In this document: piece after piece, positions 24,704 to 33,064 of the stretch
Layout of the letters: every line of letters begins with the position of its first letter
Numbering within the stretch: the stretch's first letter is position 1
NCBI RefSeq assembly: GCF_024281035.1
Contig: NZ_JAMXLH010000068.1
Span: 1-49,493, forward strand
DNA from: Paraburkholderia sp.
GTDB taxonomy: Bacteria > Pseudomonadota > Gammaproteobacteria > Burkholderiales > Burkholderiaceae
DNA length: 49,493 bases
Reading direction: 5' to 3'
The notes under the pieces: model-generated
Database searches by the model: none
Told to the model about the DNA's origin: nothing
Seen by the model: the letters and a program-made list of their open reading frames with translations, nothing else
Translations under genes and position numbers: made by a program

Positions 24704-26224
24704 ATGAATCATGCAGAGATGCAGTTCCTGAACAGGGAATTCCCTTACAAGAAACAATACGGCAATTTCATCGGCGGCAAGTGGGTCGCGCCGCTCGGCG
24801 GCGAGTACTTCGACGACATTTCGCCGATCACCGGTCATCCGTTCACGTCGATCCCGCGCTCGCGCGAAGCCGACGTCGAACTCGCGCTCGACGCCGCGCA
24901 CGGCGCGAAAGAAGCGTGGGCCAAAACCTCGGCCACCGACCGTGCGAACGTCCTGATCCGCATCGCCGAGCGCATCGAGCAAAACCTGCACAAGCTCGCC
25001 GTCGCCGAAACGATCGACAACGGCAAGCCGCTGCGCGAAACGCTCGCTGCCGACATCCCGCTCGCCGCCGATCACTTCCGCTATTTCGCGGGCTGCGTGC
25101 GCGCGCAGGAAGGCGGCATCTCCGAGATCGATCACGATACGGTCGGCTATCACTTTCACGAGCCGCTCGGCGTGATCGGCCAGATCATTCCGTGGAATTT
25201 CCCGATCCTGATGGCTGCGTGGAAGCTCGCGCCCGCGCTCGCGGCCGGCAACTGCGTCGTGCTCAAGCCCGCCGAGCAAACCCCGGCGTCGATGCTCGTG
25301 CTGGTCGAGCTGATCCAGGATCTGCTGCCGCCGGGCGTGCTGAACGTCGTGAACGGCTTCGGACTCGAAGCAGGCAAGCCGCTCGCGTCGAGCCGCCGCA
25401 TCGCGAAGATCGCCTTTACCGGCGAAACCACGACGGGCCGACTGATCATGCAGTACGCGAGCCAGAACATCATTCCGGTCACGCTGGAGCTGGGCGGCAA
25501 GAGCCCGAACATCTTCTTCGCCGATGTCGTCGAACACGACGACAGCTACTTCGACAAGGCGCTCGAAGGCTTCGCGATGTTCGCGCTCAATCAGGGCGAA
25601 GTGTGCACCTGCCCGTCGCGCGTGCTGATCGACGAGAAAATCTACGACCGCTTCATGGCGCGCGCGCTCAAGCGCGTCGCTGCGATCCAGCAGGGCCATC
25701 CGCTCGACACGAGGACGATGATCGGCGCACAGGCCTCGCAGGAGCAGCTCGAAAAGATCCTTTCGTACATCGATCTCGGCAAGCAGGAGGGCGCGCAGTG
25801 CCTGTTCGGCGGCGAGCGCAGCAAGCTGCCCGGCGAACTCGGCGACGGCTACTACGTGAAGCCCACGGTGTTCCGCGGCCACAACAAGATGCGCATCTTC
25901 CAGGAAGAGATCTTCGGGCCGGTCGTGTCGGTGACGACCTTCAAGACCGAAGAGGAAGCGCTCGAAATCGCCAACGACACGCTCTACGGCCTCGGCGCAG
26001 GCGTCTGGACGCGCGACGGCGCGCGCGCGTACCGCTTCGGCCGTGCCATTCAGGCCGGGCGCGTGTGGACCAACTGCTATCACGCATATCCCGCGCACGC
26101 GGCGTTCGGCGGATACAAGCAGTCCGGCATCGGGCGTGAGAATCACAAGATGATGCTCGATCACTATCAGCAGACGAAGAACCTGCTCGTCAGCTATAGC
26201 GATCAGCCGCTCGGGTTTTTCTGA
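24704..26224 (+). CDS. NAD-dependent aldehyde dehydrogenase (AldB/ExaC type)
   Basis: 506-residue tetrameric-type aldehyde dehydrogenase, cytoplasmic. The cofactor motifs are PWNFPILMAAWKLAPALAAG and FTGETTTGR. The general base is Glu265 in LELGGKSPN and the nucleophile is Cys301 in NQGEVCTCPSR. The extra NCYHAYPAHAAFGGYKQSGIG end matches acetaldehyde dehydrogenases such as AldB, ExaC and AcoD. Acetaldehyde is the likely substrate because eutBC, which release it from ethanolamine, lie just downstream on the other strand. A terminator hairpin follows the gene. Confidence 0.93.
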   Translation: MNHAEMQFLNREFPYKKQYGNFIGGKWVAPLGGEYFDDISPITGHPFTSIPRSREADVELALDAAHGAKEAWAKTSATDRANVLIRIAERIEQNLHKLAVAETIDNGKPLRETLAADIPLAADHFRYFAGCVRAQEGGISEIDHDTVGYHFHEPLGVIGQIIPWNFPILMAAWKLAPALAAGNCVVLKPAEQTPASMLVLVELIQDLLPPGVLNVVNGFGLEAGKPLASSRRIAKIAFTGETTTGRLIMQYASQNIIPVTLELGGKSPNIFFADVVEHDDSYFDKALEGFAMFALNQGEVCTCPSRVLIDEKIYDRFMARALKRVAAIQQGHPLDTRTMIGAQASQEQLEKILSYIDLGKQEGAQCLFGGERSKLPGELGDGYYVKPTVFRGHNKMRIFQEEIFGPVVSVTTFKTEEEALEIANDTLYGLGAGVWTRDGARAYRFGRAIQAGRVWTNCYHAYPAHAAFGGYKQSGIGRENHKMMLDHYQQTKNLLVSYSDQPLGFF

Positions 26225-26239
26225 GTGGGTTGGCGGTTT

Positions 26240-26287
26240 GGCGTGCGGCGGTGCATCCCCGATTCTTACGTCGCACGCCCTTTTTTT
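26240..26287 (+). terminator. Intrinsic terminator between aldehyde dehydrogenase and DUF779 gene
   Basis: GGCGTGCGGCG (26240-26250) pairs with CGTCGCACGCC (26269-26279) with one mismatch, followed by C and seven T. The DUF779 gene begins 33 bp later, so its expression may depend on read-through. Confidence 0.75.
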
Positions 26288-26319
26288 ATCGATCAACCCA
26301 CGCAAGGAGCGACCGGAAA

Positions 26320-26700
26320 ATGGTGCTACGCGTCACGGCTACACCCGAGGCACTCGCGCTGATCGAGCGCCTCGCGAACGAACACGGGCCGCTCCTTTTT
26401 CACCAGTCCGGAGGGTGCTGCGACGGCAGCGCGCCGATGTGCTTTCCGGCCGGTGAATTCATGGTCGGCACAGCGGACGTGCAACTCGGCGAAATCGGCC
26501 GCATGCCTTTCTACATGACTGAGGCGCAATTTACGTACTGGCGGCATACGCAGCTCGTCATCGACGCCGTGCCCGGCAACGGCGGCATGTTCTCGCTCGA
26601 ACGGCCCACGGGGCTGCGCTTTATCACGCGCTCGCGGCTCTTCGACGATGCGGAAAGCGCCTGGCTCGACGCCCATCCCGTGGCGCGCGTGCAAGCATGA
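26320..26700 (+). CDS. DUF779 domain-containing protein
   Basis: 126-residue protein of the DUF779 family, commonly encoded beside AldB/ExaC-type aldehyde dehydrogenases. The conserved core is LLFHQSGGCCDGSAPMCFP (paired Cys plus a third Cys) and FYMTEAQFTYWRHTQLVIDAVPG. The role is unknown; the cysteines suggest a metal or redox function in aldehyde metabolism. ATG 26320 has AAGGAGC ten bases upstream. Its stop is only six bases from the convergent eutC stop. Confidence 0.9.
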   Translation: MVLRVTATPEALALIERLANEHGPLLFHQSGGCCDGSAPMCFPAGEFMVGTADVQLGEIGRMPFYMTEAQFTYWRHTQLVIDAVPGNGGMFSLERPTGLRFITRSRLFDDAESAWLDAHPVARVQA

Positions 26701-26706
26701 GCCACG

Positions 26707-27549
26707 TCAGCGGCTTCGCTCGGGCGGCGCGGACAAAGGTGCCGAAGCAGCGGCAGCCAAGGTTGCAGCGGCGTCGGCGTGGCCGGACGCGTCTTCGCTA
26801 TCGTCTTTGAGACCGATGCCGGTCATGCCGAGCGCGCGCGAGCGCGTCAGCAGATAGCACAGCTTCGCGGCAGCCGCCTCGTAGCCCAGGCCTTCGGGAC
26901 GAACGTTCGAGATGCAGTTGCGTTCGGCATCGGTGCGGCCAACGCGCGGCGCGGCGGTCAGATAGAGGCCGAGGCTGTCCGGCGAACTGAGGCCGGGCCG
27001 CTCGCCAATCAGCATCACCACGCACCGCGCCCGCAGGCGTTCGCCGATCTCGTCGCCGAGTGCGACGCGCGCCTGCCGCGCGACGACGACCGGCCCCACT
27101 TGCCAGCCATCGAGCCTCGGCAGCGCAGCGTCGAGCACGGGCAGCGCATGCGCGGCAGCGGCACGCGCGGAGAGCCCGTCCGCAATCACGAAAACGACAT
27201 CGGCAGGCGCGGCGGGTTTGTCGCACACTGCGTCGCACACGACGTCGTACAAAACGTGAACGCTCGCTTCGTCCAGCCGTCGGCCGAGATCGGGACGGCG
27301 CAGGTAGTGATCGCGATCGGGTGCCGCGCTGTGGACGTCGATCGACATCAGGGCGCGCGTTTTCAGCGCCGCGTGCAGTGCATCCGCGTCGAGCGGCTGA
27401 TGCACGGCATCGCGCGCCTGCGCATGCGCGCGCTCGAAGGCGAGTAATGGCGCGGTCGGCAGGCCGCTGCCCGCGCGGCCCAGCGCGATGCGCGCGCTCG
27501 TAAAGCGGCGCAGCGCGTCCCACGGGTTCGCTTCGACCGGTCCGCTCAC
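26707..27549 (-). CDS. eutC: Ethanolamine ammonia-lyase light chain
   Basis: Small subunit of adenosylcobalamin-dependent ethanolamine ammonia-lyase, which splits ethanolamine into acetaldehyde and ammonia. The 280-residue product has PWDALRRFTSARIALGRAG near the start, DHYLRRPDLGRRLDE, FVIADGLSARAAAAHA and ERNCISNVRPEGLGYEAAA, all standard for EutC. GTG 27549 overlaps the eutB stop (GTGA), so translation is coupled. The C-terminal 25 residues are Ala/Ser-rich and variable. Confidence 0.95.
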   Translation of the reverse strand: MSGPVEANPWDALRRFTSARIALGRAGSGLPTAPLLAFERAHAQARDAVHQPLDADALHAALKTRALMSIDVHSAAPDRDHYLRRPDLGRRLDEASVHVLYDVVCDAVCDKPAAPADVVFVIADGLSARAAAAHALPVLDAALPRLDGWQVGPVVVARQARVALGDEIGERLRARCVVMLIGERPGLSSPDSLGLYLTAAPRVGRTDAERNCISNVRPEGLGYEAAAAKLCYLLTRSRALGMTGIGLKDDSEDASGHADAAATLAAAASAPLSAPPERSR

Positions 27550-28952
27550 GCGTCCTCCACCCAGTTTTTTGCCGAGGCGAGCAACGGCTGCCCCGGCGAC
27601 GCCCTCAACAGCGTGCCGCGCGCGTCGGCGATCTGCATCTGCACGAGCCAAGCCTCGAATTCCGGCGCGCGGCGCAGGCCGAGCACATCGCGCAGATACA
27701 GCGCATCGTGAAACGACGTGCTCTGGTAGTTGAGCATCACATCGTCGGCGCCGGGCACGCCCATGATGAAGTTCACGCCCGCGACGCCGAGCAGCGTCAA
27801 CAGCGTGTCCATGTCGTTCTGGTCGGCCTGCGCATGATTCGTGTAGCAGATATCGCAGCCCATCGGCACGCCGAGCAGCTTGCCGCAGAAATGATCCTCG
27901 AGCCCCGCGCGAACGATCTGCTTGCCGTCGTACAGATACTCCGGGCCGATAAAACCCACGACGGTATTGACGAGCAACGGCCGATAGCGGCGCGCCACGG
28001 CGTAGGCGCGCGCTTCGCACGTCTGCTGGTCGACGCCGTGATGCGCATTCGCGGAGAGCGCGCTGCCCTGCCCGGTTTCGAAGTACATGACGTTGTCGCC
28101 GACCGTGCCGCGCCCGAGCGACTGCGCGGCCTCATGGGCCTCGTCGAGCAGTGCGAGCGAGACGCCGAAGCTCGCGTTCGCCGCCTGCGTGCCTGCAATC
28201 GACTGAAACACGAGATCCACGCTCGCGCCGCGTTCGATGGCGGCCAGCGTGTTCGTCACATGCGTGAGCACGCACGATTGCGTCGGCACCGCATAGCGCT
28301 CGCGAAAGTCGTCGATCATGGCGAGCAGCCGGATGATCGCGGCGAGATTGTCCGAGGCGGGATTCACGCCGATCACGGCGTCGCCGCTTCCGTACATCAG
28401 GCCGTCGAGCATCGAAGCGGCAATGCCTTTGACGTCGTCGGCTGGATGATTGGGCTGCAGGCGCGCCGAAAGATGGCCGGGCAAGCCGATCGTATTGCGA
28501 AAGCGCGTCACCACCGGCCGCTTCTTCGCCACCGCGATCAGATCCTGATTGCGCATCAGCTTCGATACGGCGGCGACCATCTCCGGCGTCAGGCCGTCTG
28601 CGACGGCCGCAAGCTCGGCAGCGCCGGTCGTGTCCGCCAGCAGCCACTCGCGAAACGCGCCCACGGTCAGCGACGCGATGGGCGCGAAGGCCAGCGGCGA
28701 ATGGCTGTCGATGATGAGCCGCGTCACCTCGTCCGTTTCGTACGGAATCAGGGCTTCGTCGAGGAACGCGCGCAGCGGCAGGTCCGCCAGCGCAAGCTTT
28801 GCCGCAACGCGTTCTTCCCCGGTTTCGGCGGCGAGCCCCGCAAGCTCATCGCCGGAGCGCAGCGGACTCGCCTTCGCCAGCAGCGTGCGCAGGCCGTCGA
28901 AGCGGTAAACACGGCTCCCCAGGGTCTGGAAATGCGTGGAGGCATGGCTCAT
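27546..28952 (-). CDS. eutB: Ethanolamine ammonia-lyase heavy chain
   Basis: Catalytic TIM-barrel subunit, 468 residues, cytoplasmic. Recognised from TRFRNTIGLPGHLSARLQPNH, DAVIGVNPASDN, TQSCVLTHVTN, YFETGQGSALSANAHHGVDQQTCEARAYA and MGCDICYTNHAQADQNDMD. Start ATG 28952 (MSHASTHFQTLG); the longer frame upstream would translate a hexanucleotide repeat as Val-Pro repeats and is rejected. No eut microcompartment genes or permease occur nearby, so this is the cytosolic pathway coupled to the adjacent aldehyde dehydrogenase. Confidence 0.96.
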   Translation of the reverse strand: MSHASTHFQTLGSRVYRFDGLRTLLAKASPLRSGDELAGLAAETGEERVAAKLALADLPLRAFLDEALIPYETDEVTRLIIDSHSPLAFAPIASLTVGAFREWLLADTTGAAELAAVADGLTPEMVAAVSKLMRNQDLIAVAKKRPVVTRFRNTIGLPGHLSARLQPNHPADDVKGIAASMLDGLMYGSGDAVIGVNPASDNLAAIIRLLAMIDDFRERYAVPTQSCVLTHVTNTLAAIERGASVDLVFQSIAGTQAANASFGVSLALLDEAHEAAQSLGRGTVGDNVMYFETGQGSALSANAHHGVDQQTCEARAYAVARRYRPLLVNTVVGFIGPEYLYDGKQIVRAGLEDHFCGKLLGVPMGCDICYTNHAQADQNDMDTLLTLLGVAGVNFIMGVPGADDVMLNYQSTSFHDALYLRDVLGLRRAPEFEAWLVQMQIADARGTLLRASPGQPLLASAKNWVEDA

Positions 28953-29021
28953 CGGGGTCGCTCCCGTGCAGGCGGACGCGCCGCCATGTAGCAACACGAT
29001 AGCGCCAACGGGAAGCAGCGT

Positions 29022-29063
29022 CACGGGCACGGGCACGGGCACCGGCACGGGCACCGGCACGGG
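29022..29063 (+). repeat. Hexanucleotide repeat CACSGG, seven units
   Basis: Seven tandem units, CACGGG or CACCGG, between eutB and the divergent GyrI-like gene, 70 bp upstream of the eutB start. It may vary in copy number and alter promoter spacing. Confidence 0.85.
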
Positions 29064-29140
29064 CACCCCCGGCGCGACGGTGCTATCGTGAATCGATGTA
29101 GCCGGGCGTCTTTTGCCGCCCGCCATCACGGAGACGCATC

Positions 29141-29620
29141 ATGCAACGCAGCGACGTCAAGATAGTCACCCTGCAGCCGATGAACCTGCTTGCAGTCGGG
29201 CACGTTGGCCCGTACACGAAGATCGGCGATGCGTTCTTCACGCTCGCGCAGTGGCTCGGCGCGCGCCGCGTGCCGACGTCGCGGGCGAAACTCGTGGGCA
29301 TTTTCTACGACGATCCCAATCAGGTCGAGCCGTCGAAACTGCGCTCCAAGGCGGCAATTCATCTGCCGGATACGTCGAACCTCACGCCCGGGTCGCCGGT
29401 CGAGAAGATGCAACTGCGCGGCGGCGCGCACGCGATGCTCTTGCATAAGGGGCCGTATGATGGCCTCGGCGCGGTCTGGACCTGGTTTTACGCCGACTGG
29501 CTGCCCAAGTCGGGCCGAAAAGCCGATGTCGACGCACCTTCTTTCGAGTTGTATCTGAATACGCCCGAGGAAGTGGCGCCAGATGAACTGCTCACGGAGC
29601 TTTATCTGCCGCTGGTTTGA
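29141..29620 (+). CDS. GyrI-like effector-binding domain protein
   Basis: 159-residue stand-alone GyrI/SbmC-type domain: VKIVTLQPMNLLAVGHVGPYTKIGDAF at the start, LVGIFYDDPNQVEPSKLRSKAAI in the middle and HKGPYDGLGAVWTWFYADWLP later, ending in YLNTPEEVAPDELLTELYLPLV. Related proteins bind small hydrophobic molecules or protect gyrase; some are cyclopropanoid hydrolases. No DNA-binding domain is attached. ATG 29141 is preceded by GGAGA. Confidence 0.88.
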   Translation: MQRSDVKIVTLQPMNLLAVGHVGPYTKIGDAFFTLAQWLGARRVPTSRAKLVGIFYDDPNQVEPSKLRSKAAIHLPDTSNLTPGSPVEKMQLRGGAHAMLLHKGPYDGLGAVWTWFYADWLPKSGRKADVDAPSFELYLNTPEEVAPDELLTELYLPLV

Positions 29621-29663
29621 TCGATCCGGGCCGGTGCGATGGCCGGGTCTTTAGGGTTTTCTT

Positions 29664-29681
29664 GTTTACTTGTATGTAAAC
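29664..29681. promoter_or_regulatory. Inverted repeat GTTTAC-N6-GTAAAC
   Basis: Perfect 6-bp half-sites with a six-base spacer in an AT-rich stretch, itself flanked by CTTGTT (29661) and AACAAG (29694-29699). It looks like a dimeric-regulator operator; which gene it serves is unclear. Confidence 0.45.
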
Positions 29682-29712
29682 GTAGTAATAGTTAACAAGC
29701 CCTGGCGTTTCC

Positions 29713-29905
29713 TGTGGACAAGCGGGGAAAACCCCAAACAAATCAAAACCCTGCCCGCTTTATAACCGCGCTTTGCGGGCGTGAATAACGTCGCACAGCG
29801 TCGGATAACTTTTTGGCCTGCGCGACGCCTCCGCACTTATCCCCAATTCGCACACAGACATTCCATGGGGTTTTCCGCGAGTTATCCGCACGAGGTTGTG
29901 GATAG
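29713..29905. promoter_or_regulatory. Cluster of DnaA-box-like motifs in a gene-free region
   Basis: The 567 bp from 29621 to 30187 have no supported gene. Within them are five 9-mers close to TTATCCACA: 29713-29721 (reverse, TTGTCCACA), 29801-29808 (reverse, TTATCCGA), 29837-29845 (TTATCCCCA), 29882-29890 (TTATCCGCA) and 29897-29905 (reverse, CTATCCACA). Most differ by one base. They could bind DnaA, although oriC is expected beside dnaA at the other end. Confidence 0.4.
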
Positions 29906-30187
29906 CGCAACTTGAGGGCCGCGCCTGGCCTGAACCGGAATCGCGACGTGTGCTGCCGATGAATTTTTGAAGGTGTCGGGCTTAAAGGATGGGCTTAAAA
30001 AGGACGGTTTAAAAATTGGCCATCCTGAGGATTCGTCGCCGCACATCCGCTGCGGCGTACACTGCCGACCCGTTATCAGTCAAACAAAGCGTCGCAAAGT
30101 GTGACAAAGCGCCCCAATTTCAAGTACGACGTTGTAGCCTTTGTTGGGCGAATGTTAGACTCAAGTCGCATTTTCGTGGCCCATATC

Positions 30188-30619
30188 GTGACTAACCGAT
30201 CCCGTACACATCTGACCGCATGGCTTGGCTTGATCGCCATGTGGCTCGTCGTGTTCGCGCCGATCGTGAGTCAGTTGATCGAACAGTCCCGCTCGCACCA
30301 GGACGCTGTCGTTGCGTGCACGGAAATGAACATGGGCGACATGCACATGTCCAGCATGCAGATGGGCAACATGCACATGTGCTCCGCGGCGAGCCATGCC
30401 GCCGATGCCGGGCATCACGCTTCAAGCGCGACGACGATGGCGGCATGCGGCTACTGCGACCTGCTCGCCACCCATGCGGCCATGCCCGCACTGGCGTCGG
30501 CCGCCGAGGCGGCATACGTGCTTCTCACGTTCTCCGCAGCACCGGTCCTTTCCACACGATTCACGCCGATTGGCGCGTTCCCGAGCGGACGCCCACGCGC
30601 GCCTCCCGTCGTTTCCTGA
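30188..30619 (+). CDS. cruR: DUF2946 protein, CruR-type copper-responsive leader
   Basis: Short protein heading a metal-uptake operon. One hydrophobic helix (LTAWLGLIAMWLVVFAPIVSQ) is followed by a Met/His-rich stretch (MNMGDMHMSSMQMGNMHM), a CGYC motif (30446-30457) and a C-terminal RAPP motif (30596-30607) three codons before the stop. In Bordetella pertussis, CruR of the DUF2946 family senses copper through CXXC in the nascent chain and uses RAPP-dependent translation arrest to control Rho termination before a TonB-dependent transporter gene. All of these landmarks are present here. The start is uncertain: GTG 30188 gives the family-like N-terminus, while GTG 30101 or ATG 30152 would extend it. 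A promoter TTGTAG-17-TTAGAC (30132-30160) would favour 30188. Confidence 0.85.
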   Translation: MTNRSRTHLTAWLGLIAMWLVVFAPIVSQLIEQSRSHQDAVVACTEMNMGDMHMSSMQMGNMHMCSAASHAADAGHHASSATTMAACGYCDLLATHAAMPALASAAEAAYVLLTFSAAPVLSTRFTPIGAFPSGRPRAPPVVS

Positions 30620-30713
30620 TTTCATCTGTTTGAGACAACCGCGATAAACGTGCGTCGTTGATGCAAACGATGACGCATGCGATTTCGCTCGTCCATCGAT
30701 TTCAGGAACTAAT
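30620..30713 (+). promoter_or_regulatory. Leader region between cruR-like gene and TonB receptor gene
   Basis: 94 bp containing a hairpin (TGCGTC at 30651-30656 with GACGCA at 30672-30677, plus an inner GTT/AAC pairing), then CAGGAACTA before the receptor ATG. By analogy with CruR systems this is where copper-dependent Rho termination would act; no intrinsic terminator is seen. Confidence 0.5.
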
Positions 30714-33062
30714 ATGTCTTACTTCGCACTGCGAAGCGCATGCGCTCGTCCGCGTAAAACCGCGTGGTGCGCCACGCTCGGTATGCTTCCCTTTTCGCTG
30801 CTCGCGCCGTACGCGCACGCAGACAATTCTGCGAGCGAAATGACCCTGCCGGCCGTCACCGTGAACGCGAAGAGCGATTCGTCCAGCGCCGCCGGCGTCG
30901 CCCAGCCCGCCGTCGATCCCAACCTGCCCGCGTCCGTCGAAACCGTCACGCGCGAGCAGTTCAACAACTGGAGCGTCGTCAACAGCGAAGACACGCTGAA
31001 GTACCTGCCCAATCTCGCGGTACGCAAGCGCTTCACCGGCGACGTGAACTCCATCATCGCGGTGCGCGGCACGAGCAATACGCAAAGCGCGCGCGGCCTC
31101 GTGTATGCCGACGGCCTTTTGCTCAGCAACCTGCTCGGCAATAGCTATTCCTTTCCGCCGCGCTGGTCGATGGTTTATCCCGAGGAGATCCAGCGGGTCG
31201 ATGTGATCTATGGGCCGTTCTCGGCGCTGTATCCGGGCAACTCGCTCGGCGCGACGGTCCTCATTTCGACGCGCATGCCGACGAAGTTCGAAGCCAGCGC
31301 GGACGTGAAAGCGTTCACGCAGCACTTCAGCCTTTACGGGGTGAATCAGAACTTCAACGGCGCTCAGGCCACCGCGACGATCGGCGACAAGATCGGCAAG
31401 TTCTCGTACCGGCTCGGCGTCAATCACCTCGATAACACCAGCCAGCCGCTGAACTTCGCGACGACGGCGAAATCGTCGACGCCCGCGCGCCCGGGCGACA
31501 AGGTGGTCCACGGCGCGTTCTTCGACAACAACCAGAACAATGCGCCGACCGCGGTGCTCGGCGTGAGCGGCGAAGGCATCGAGCACACGGTTCAGGACCA
31601 GTTCACCCTGAAAACGCAATACGATTTCACGCCGACCGTGCAGGGCGCCTTCACGCTCGGCTACTGGCACCAGACCTACAACAGCCAGACCTCGTCGTTT
31701 CTCACCGACGAGAACGGCAATCCCGTGTACAGCGGCACGGTCAATATCGGCGGCAATCGCTACACGATCAAGGACGCCACTTTCGCGCCGAGTCGCGGCT
31801 ACAACGAGAACTGGCTCTATGGTCTGTCGTTGCGCACGCATCAAGCGACCGGCTGGAACGCGGAAGCGATCGCGTCCTACTACGACGTATCCAACAGCGT
31901 CGCACGCACGGCCAACGTGGGCGGCCCGGGCAACGGCGCGGGCGTCGTGACCTTCGGCGACGGCACCGGCTGGAAGACGCTCGACCTGAAGGCGACGTGG
32001 ACGCCGCCGTCACCGGCAGCCGGGTTGCTGAACCACGCGCTGAGCTTCGGCTATCACTACGACAACTATTTCGTCGACAACCAGACCTACAACACGGCGA
32101 ACTGGCGCGATGGCGCAGCCGGTTCGTTCGCCAACTCGTTCAGCGGCAAAACGCAGACCCAGGCGCTGTACGCGCAGGACGCCTGGCGCTTCCTGCCGCG
32201 CTGGAAGGTCGTCTATGGCCTGCGCTACGAGGACTGGAACGCGTATAACGGCCAGCAGTCGATTGGCGCGACGGGGCTGCCGTATCCCGAATCGAACCAG
32301 CAGCACGTGTCGCCGAAGGCATCGATCTCCTTCGACGTGACCCAGGACCTCACGTTGCGGGCATCGGTCGGGCGCGCGTACCGTTTCCCGACCGTGAGTG
32401 AGCTTTTCCAGGGGACGATCAACGGCTTCACGATCGTCAACAACAACCCGAACCTTCAGCCGGAAAACGATCTGTCGAAGGAGTTGAGTGCCGAATGGGC
32501 GCACTGGAACGGTCTGTGGCGCCTGTCGTTGTTCCAGGACGACGTGAAGAACGCGATCTTCAGCCAGACCGATACGACGGTGATCCCGAACGTCACCAGT
32601 TTCCAGAACATCGGCAAGGTGCGCTCGCGCGGCGTGGAGGTGAGCTATCAAGGCCAGGACGTCGGCGTTCACGGGCTCGACCTGATCGCGAGCGTCGCCT
32701 ACACGCAATCGAAGATTCTCGCCAATGCGCAGAACCCGGCCAGCGTCGGCAAATACTTCTACCGGATTCCGCTCTTCCGCGCCGATCTCGCGGCGAGTTA
32801 CCACATCGATGAGCGCTCGACGGTGATGCTCGGCGTGCGTTATTCGGGCCGCCAATACAACACGCTGACCAATACCGACTCGAATCCGAACGTGTTCGGT
32901 GGCACGAGCACCTATACGGTGGCCGACGTGAAGTACACGTTCAAGCCGACCAGATCGACTCAGCTCGCCGTCGGCATCGACAACCTCTTCGATGCGCGGT
33001 ACTTCGTCTATCACCCGTATCCGGGACGCACGTACTACGTCCAGGCCAGGTTCGGGATCTGA
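30714..33062 (+). CDS. TonB-dependent outer-membrane receptor (probable copper-related)
   Basis: 782-residue outer-membrane barrel. Signal peptide ends near YAHA-DNSA (residue about 38). A TonB-box-like MTLPAVTVNA and the plug domain (SVETVTREQF, SEDTLKYLPNLAVRKRF) come next, then a 22-strand barrel with typical PYPGRTYYVQARFGI end. The last residue is Ile, not the usual Phe. Its position after the CruR-like leader suggests import of copper, free or chelated; the ligand is not provable from sequence. AGGAACTA precedes ATG 30714. Confidence 0.92.
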   Translation: MSYFALRSACARPRKTAWCATLGMLPFSLLAPYAHADNSASEMTLPAVTVNAKSDSSSAAGVAQPAVDPNLPASVETVTREQFNNWSVVNSEDTLKYLPNLAVRKRFTGDVNSIIAVRGTSNTQSARGLVYADGLLLSNLLGNSYSFPPRWSMVYPEEIQRVDVIYGPFSALYPGNSLGATVLISTRMPTKFEASADVKAFTQHFSLYGVNQNFNGAQATATIGDKIGKFSYRLGVNHLDNTSQPLNFATTAKSSTPARPGDKVVHGAFFDNNQNNAPTAVLGVSGEGIEHTVQDQFTLKTQYDFTPTVQGAFTLGYWHQTYNSQTSSFLTDENGNPVYSGTVNIGGNRYTIKDATFAPSRGYNENWLYGLSLRTHQATGWNAEAIASYYDVSNSVARTANVGGPGNGAGVVTFGDGTGWKTLDLKATWTPPSPAAGLLNHALSFGYHYDNYFVDNQTYNTANWRDGAAGSFANSFSGKTQTQALYAQDAWRFLPRWKVVYGLRYEDWNAYNGQQSIGATGLPYPESNQQHVSPKASISFDVTQDLTLRASVGRAYRFPTVSELFQGTINGFTIVNNNPNLQPENDLSKELSAEWAHWNGLWRLSLFQDDVKNAIFSQTDTTVIPNVTSFQNIGKVRSRGVEVSYQGQDVGVHGLDLIASVAYTQSKILANAQNPASVGKYFYRIPLFRADLAASYHIDERSTVMLGVRYSGRQYNTLTNTDSNPNVFGGTSTYTVADVKYTFKPTRSTQLAVGIDNLFDARYFVYHPYPGRTYYVQARFGI

Positions 33063-33064
33063 TC

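Noticed and set aside
28953..29129. N-terminal Val-Pro repeat extension of eutB
   Set aside because: It translates the hexanucleotide repeat; EutB homologues start at the internal Met at 28952.
29621..30187. A second chromosomal replication origin
   Set aside because: No replication or partition genes are adjacent and dnaA lies at the right edge. The DnaA-like motifs are kept only as a tentative binding cluster.
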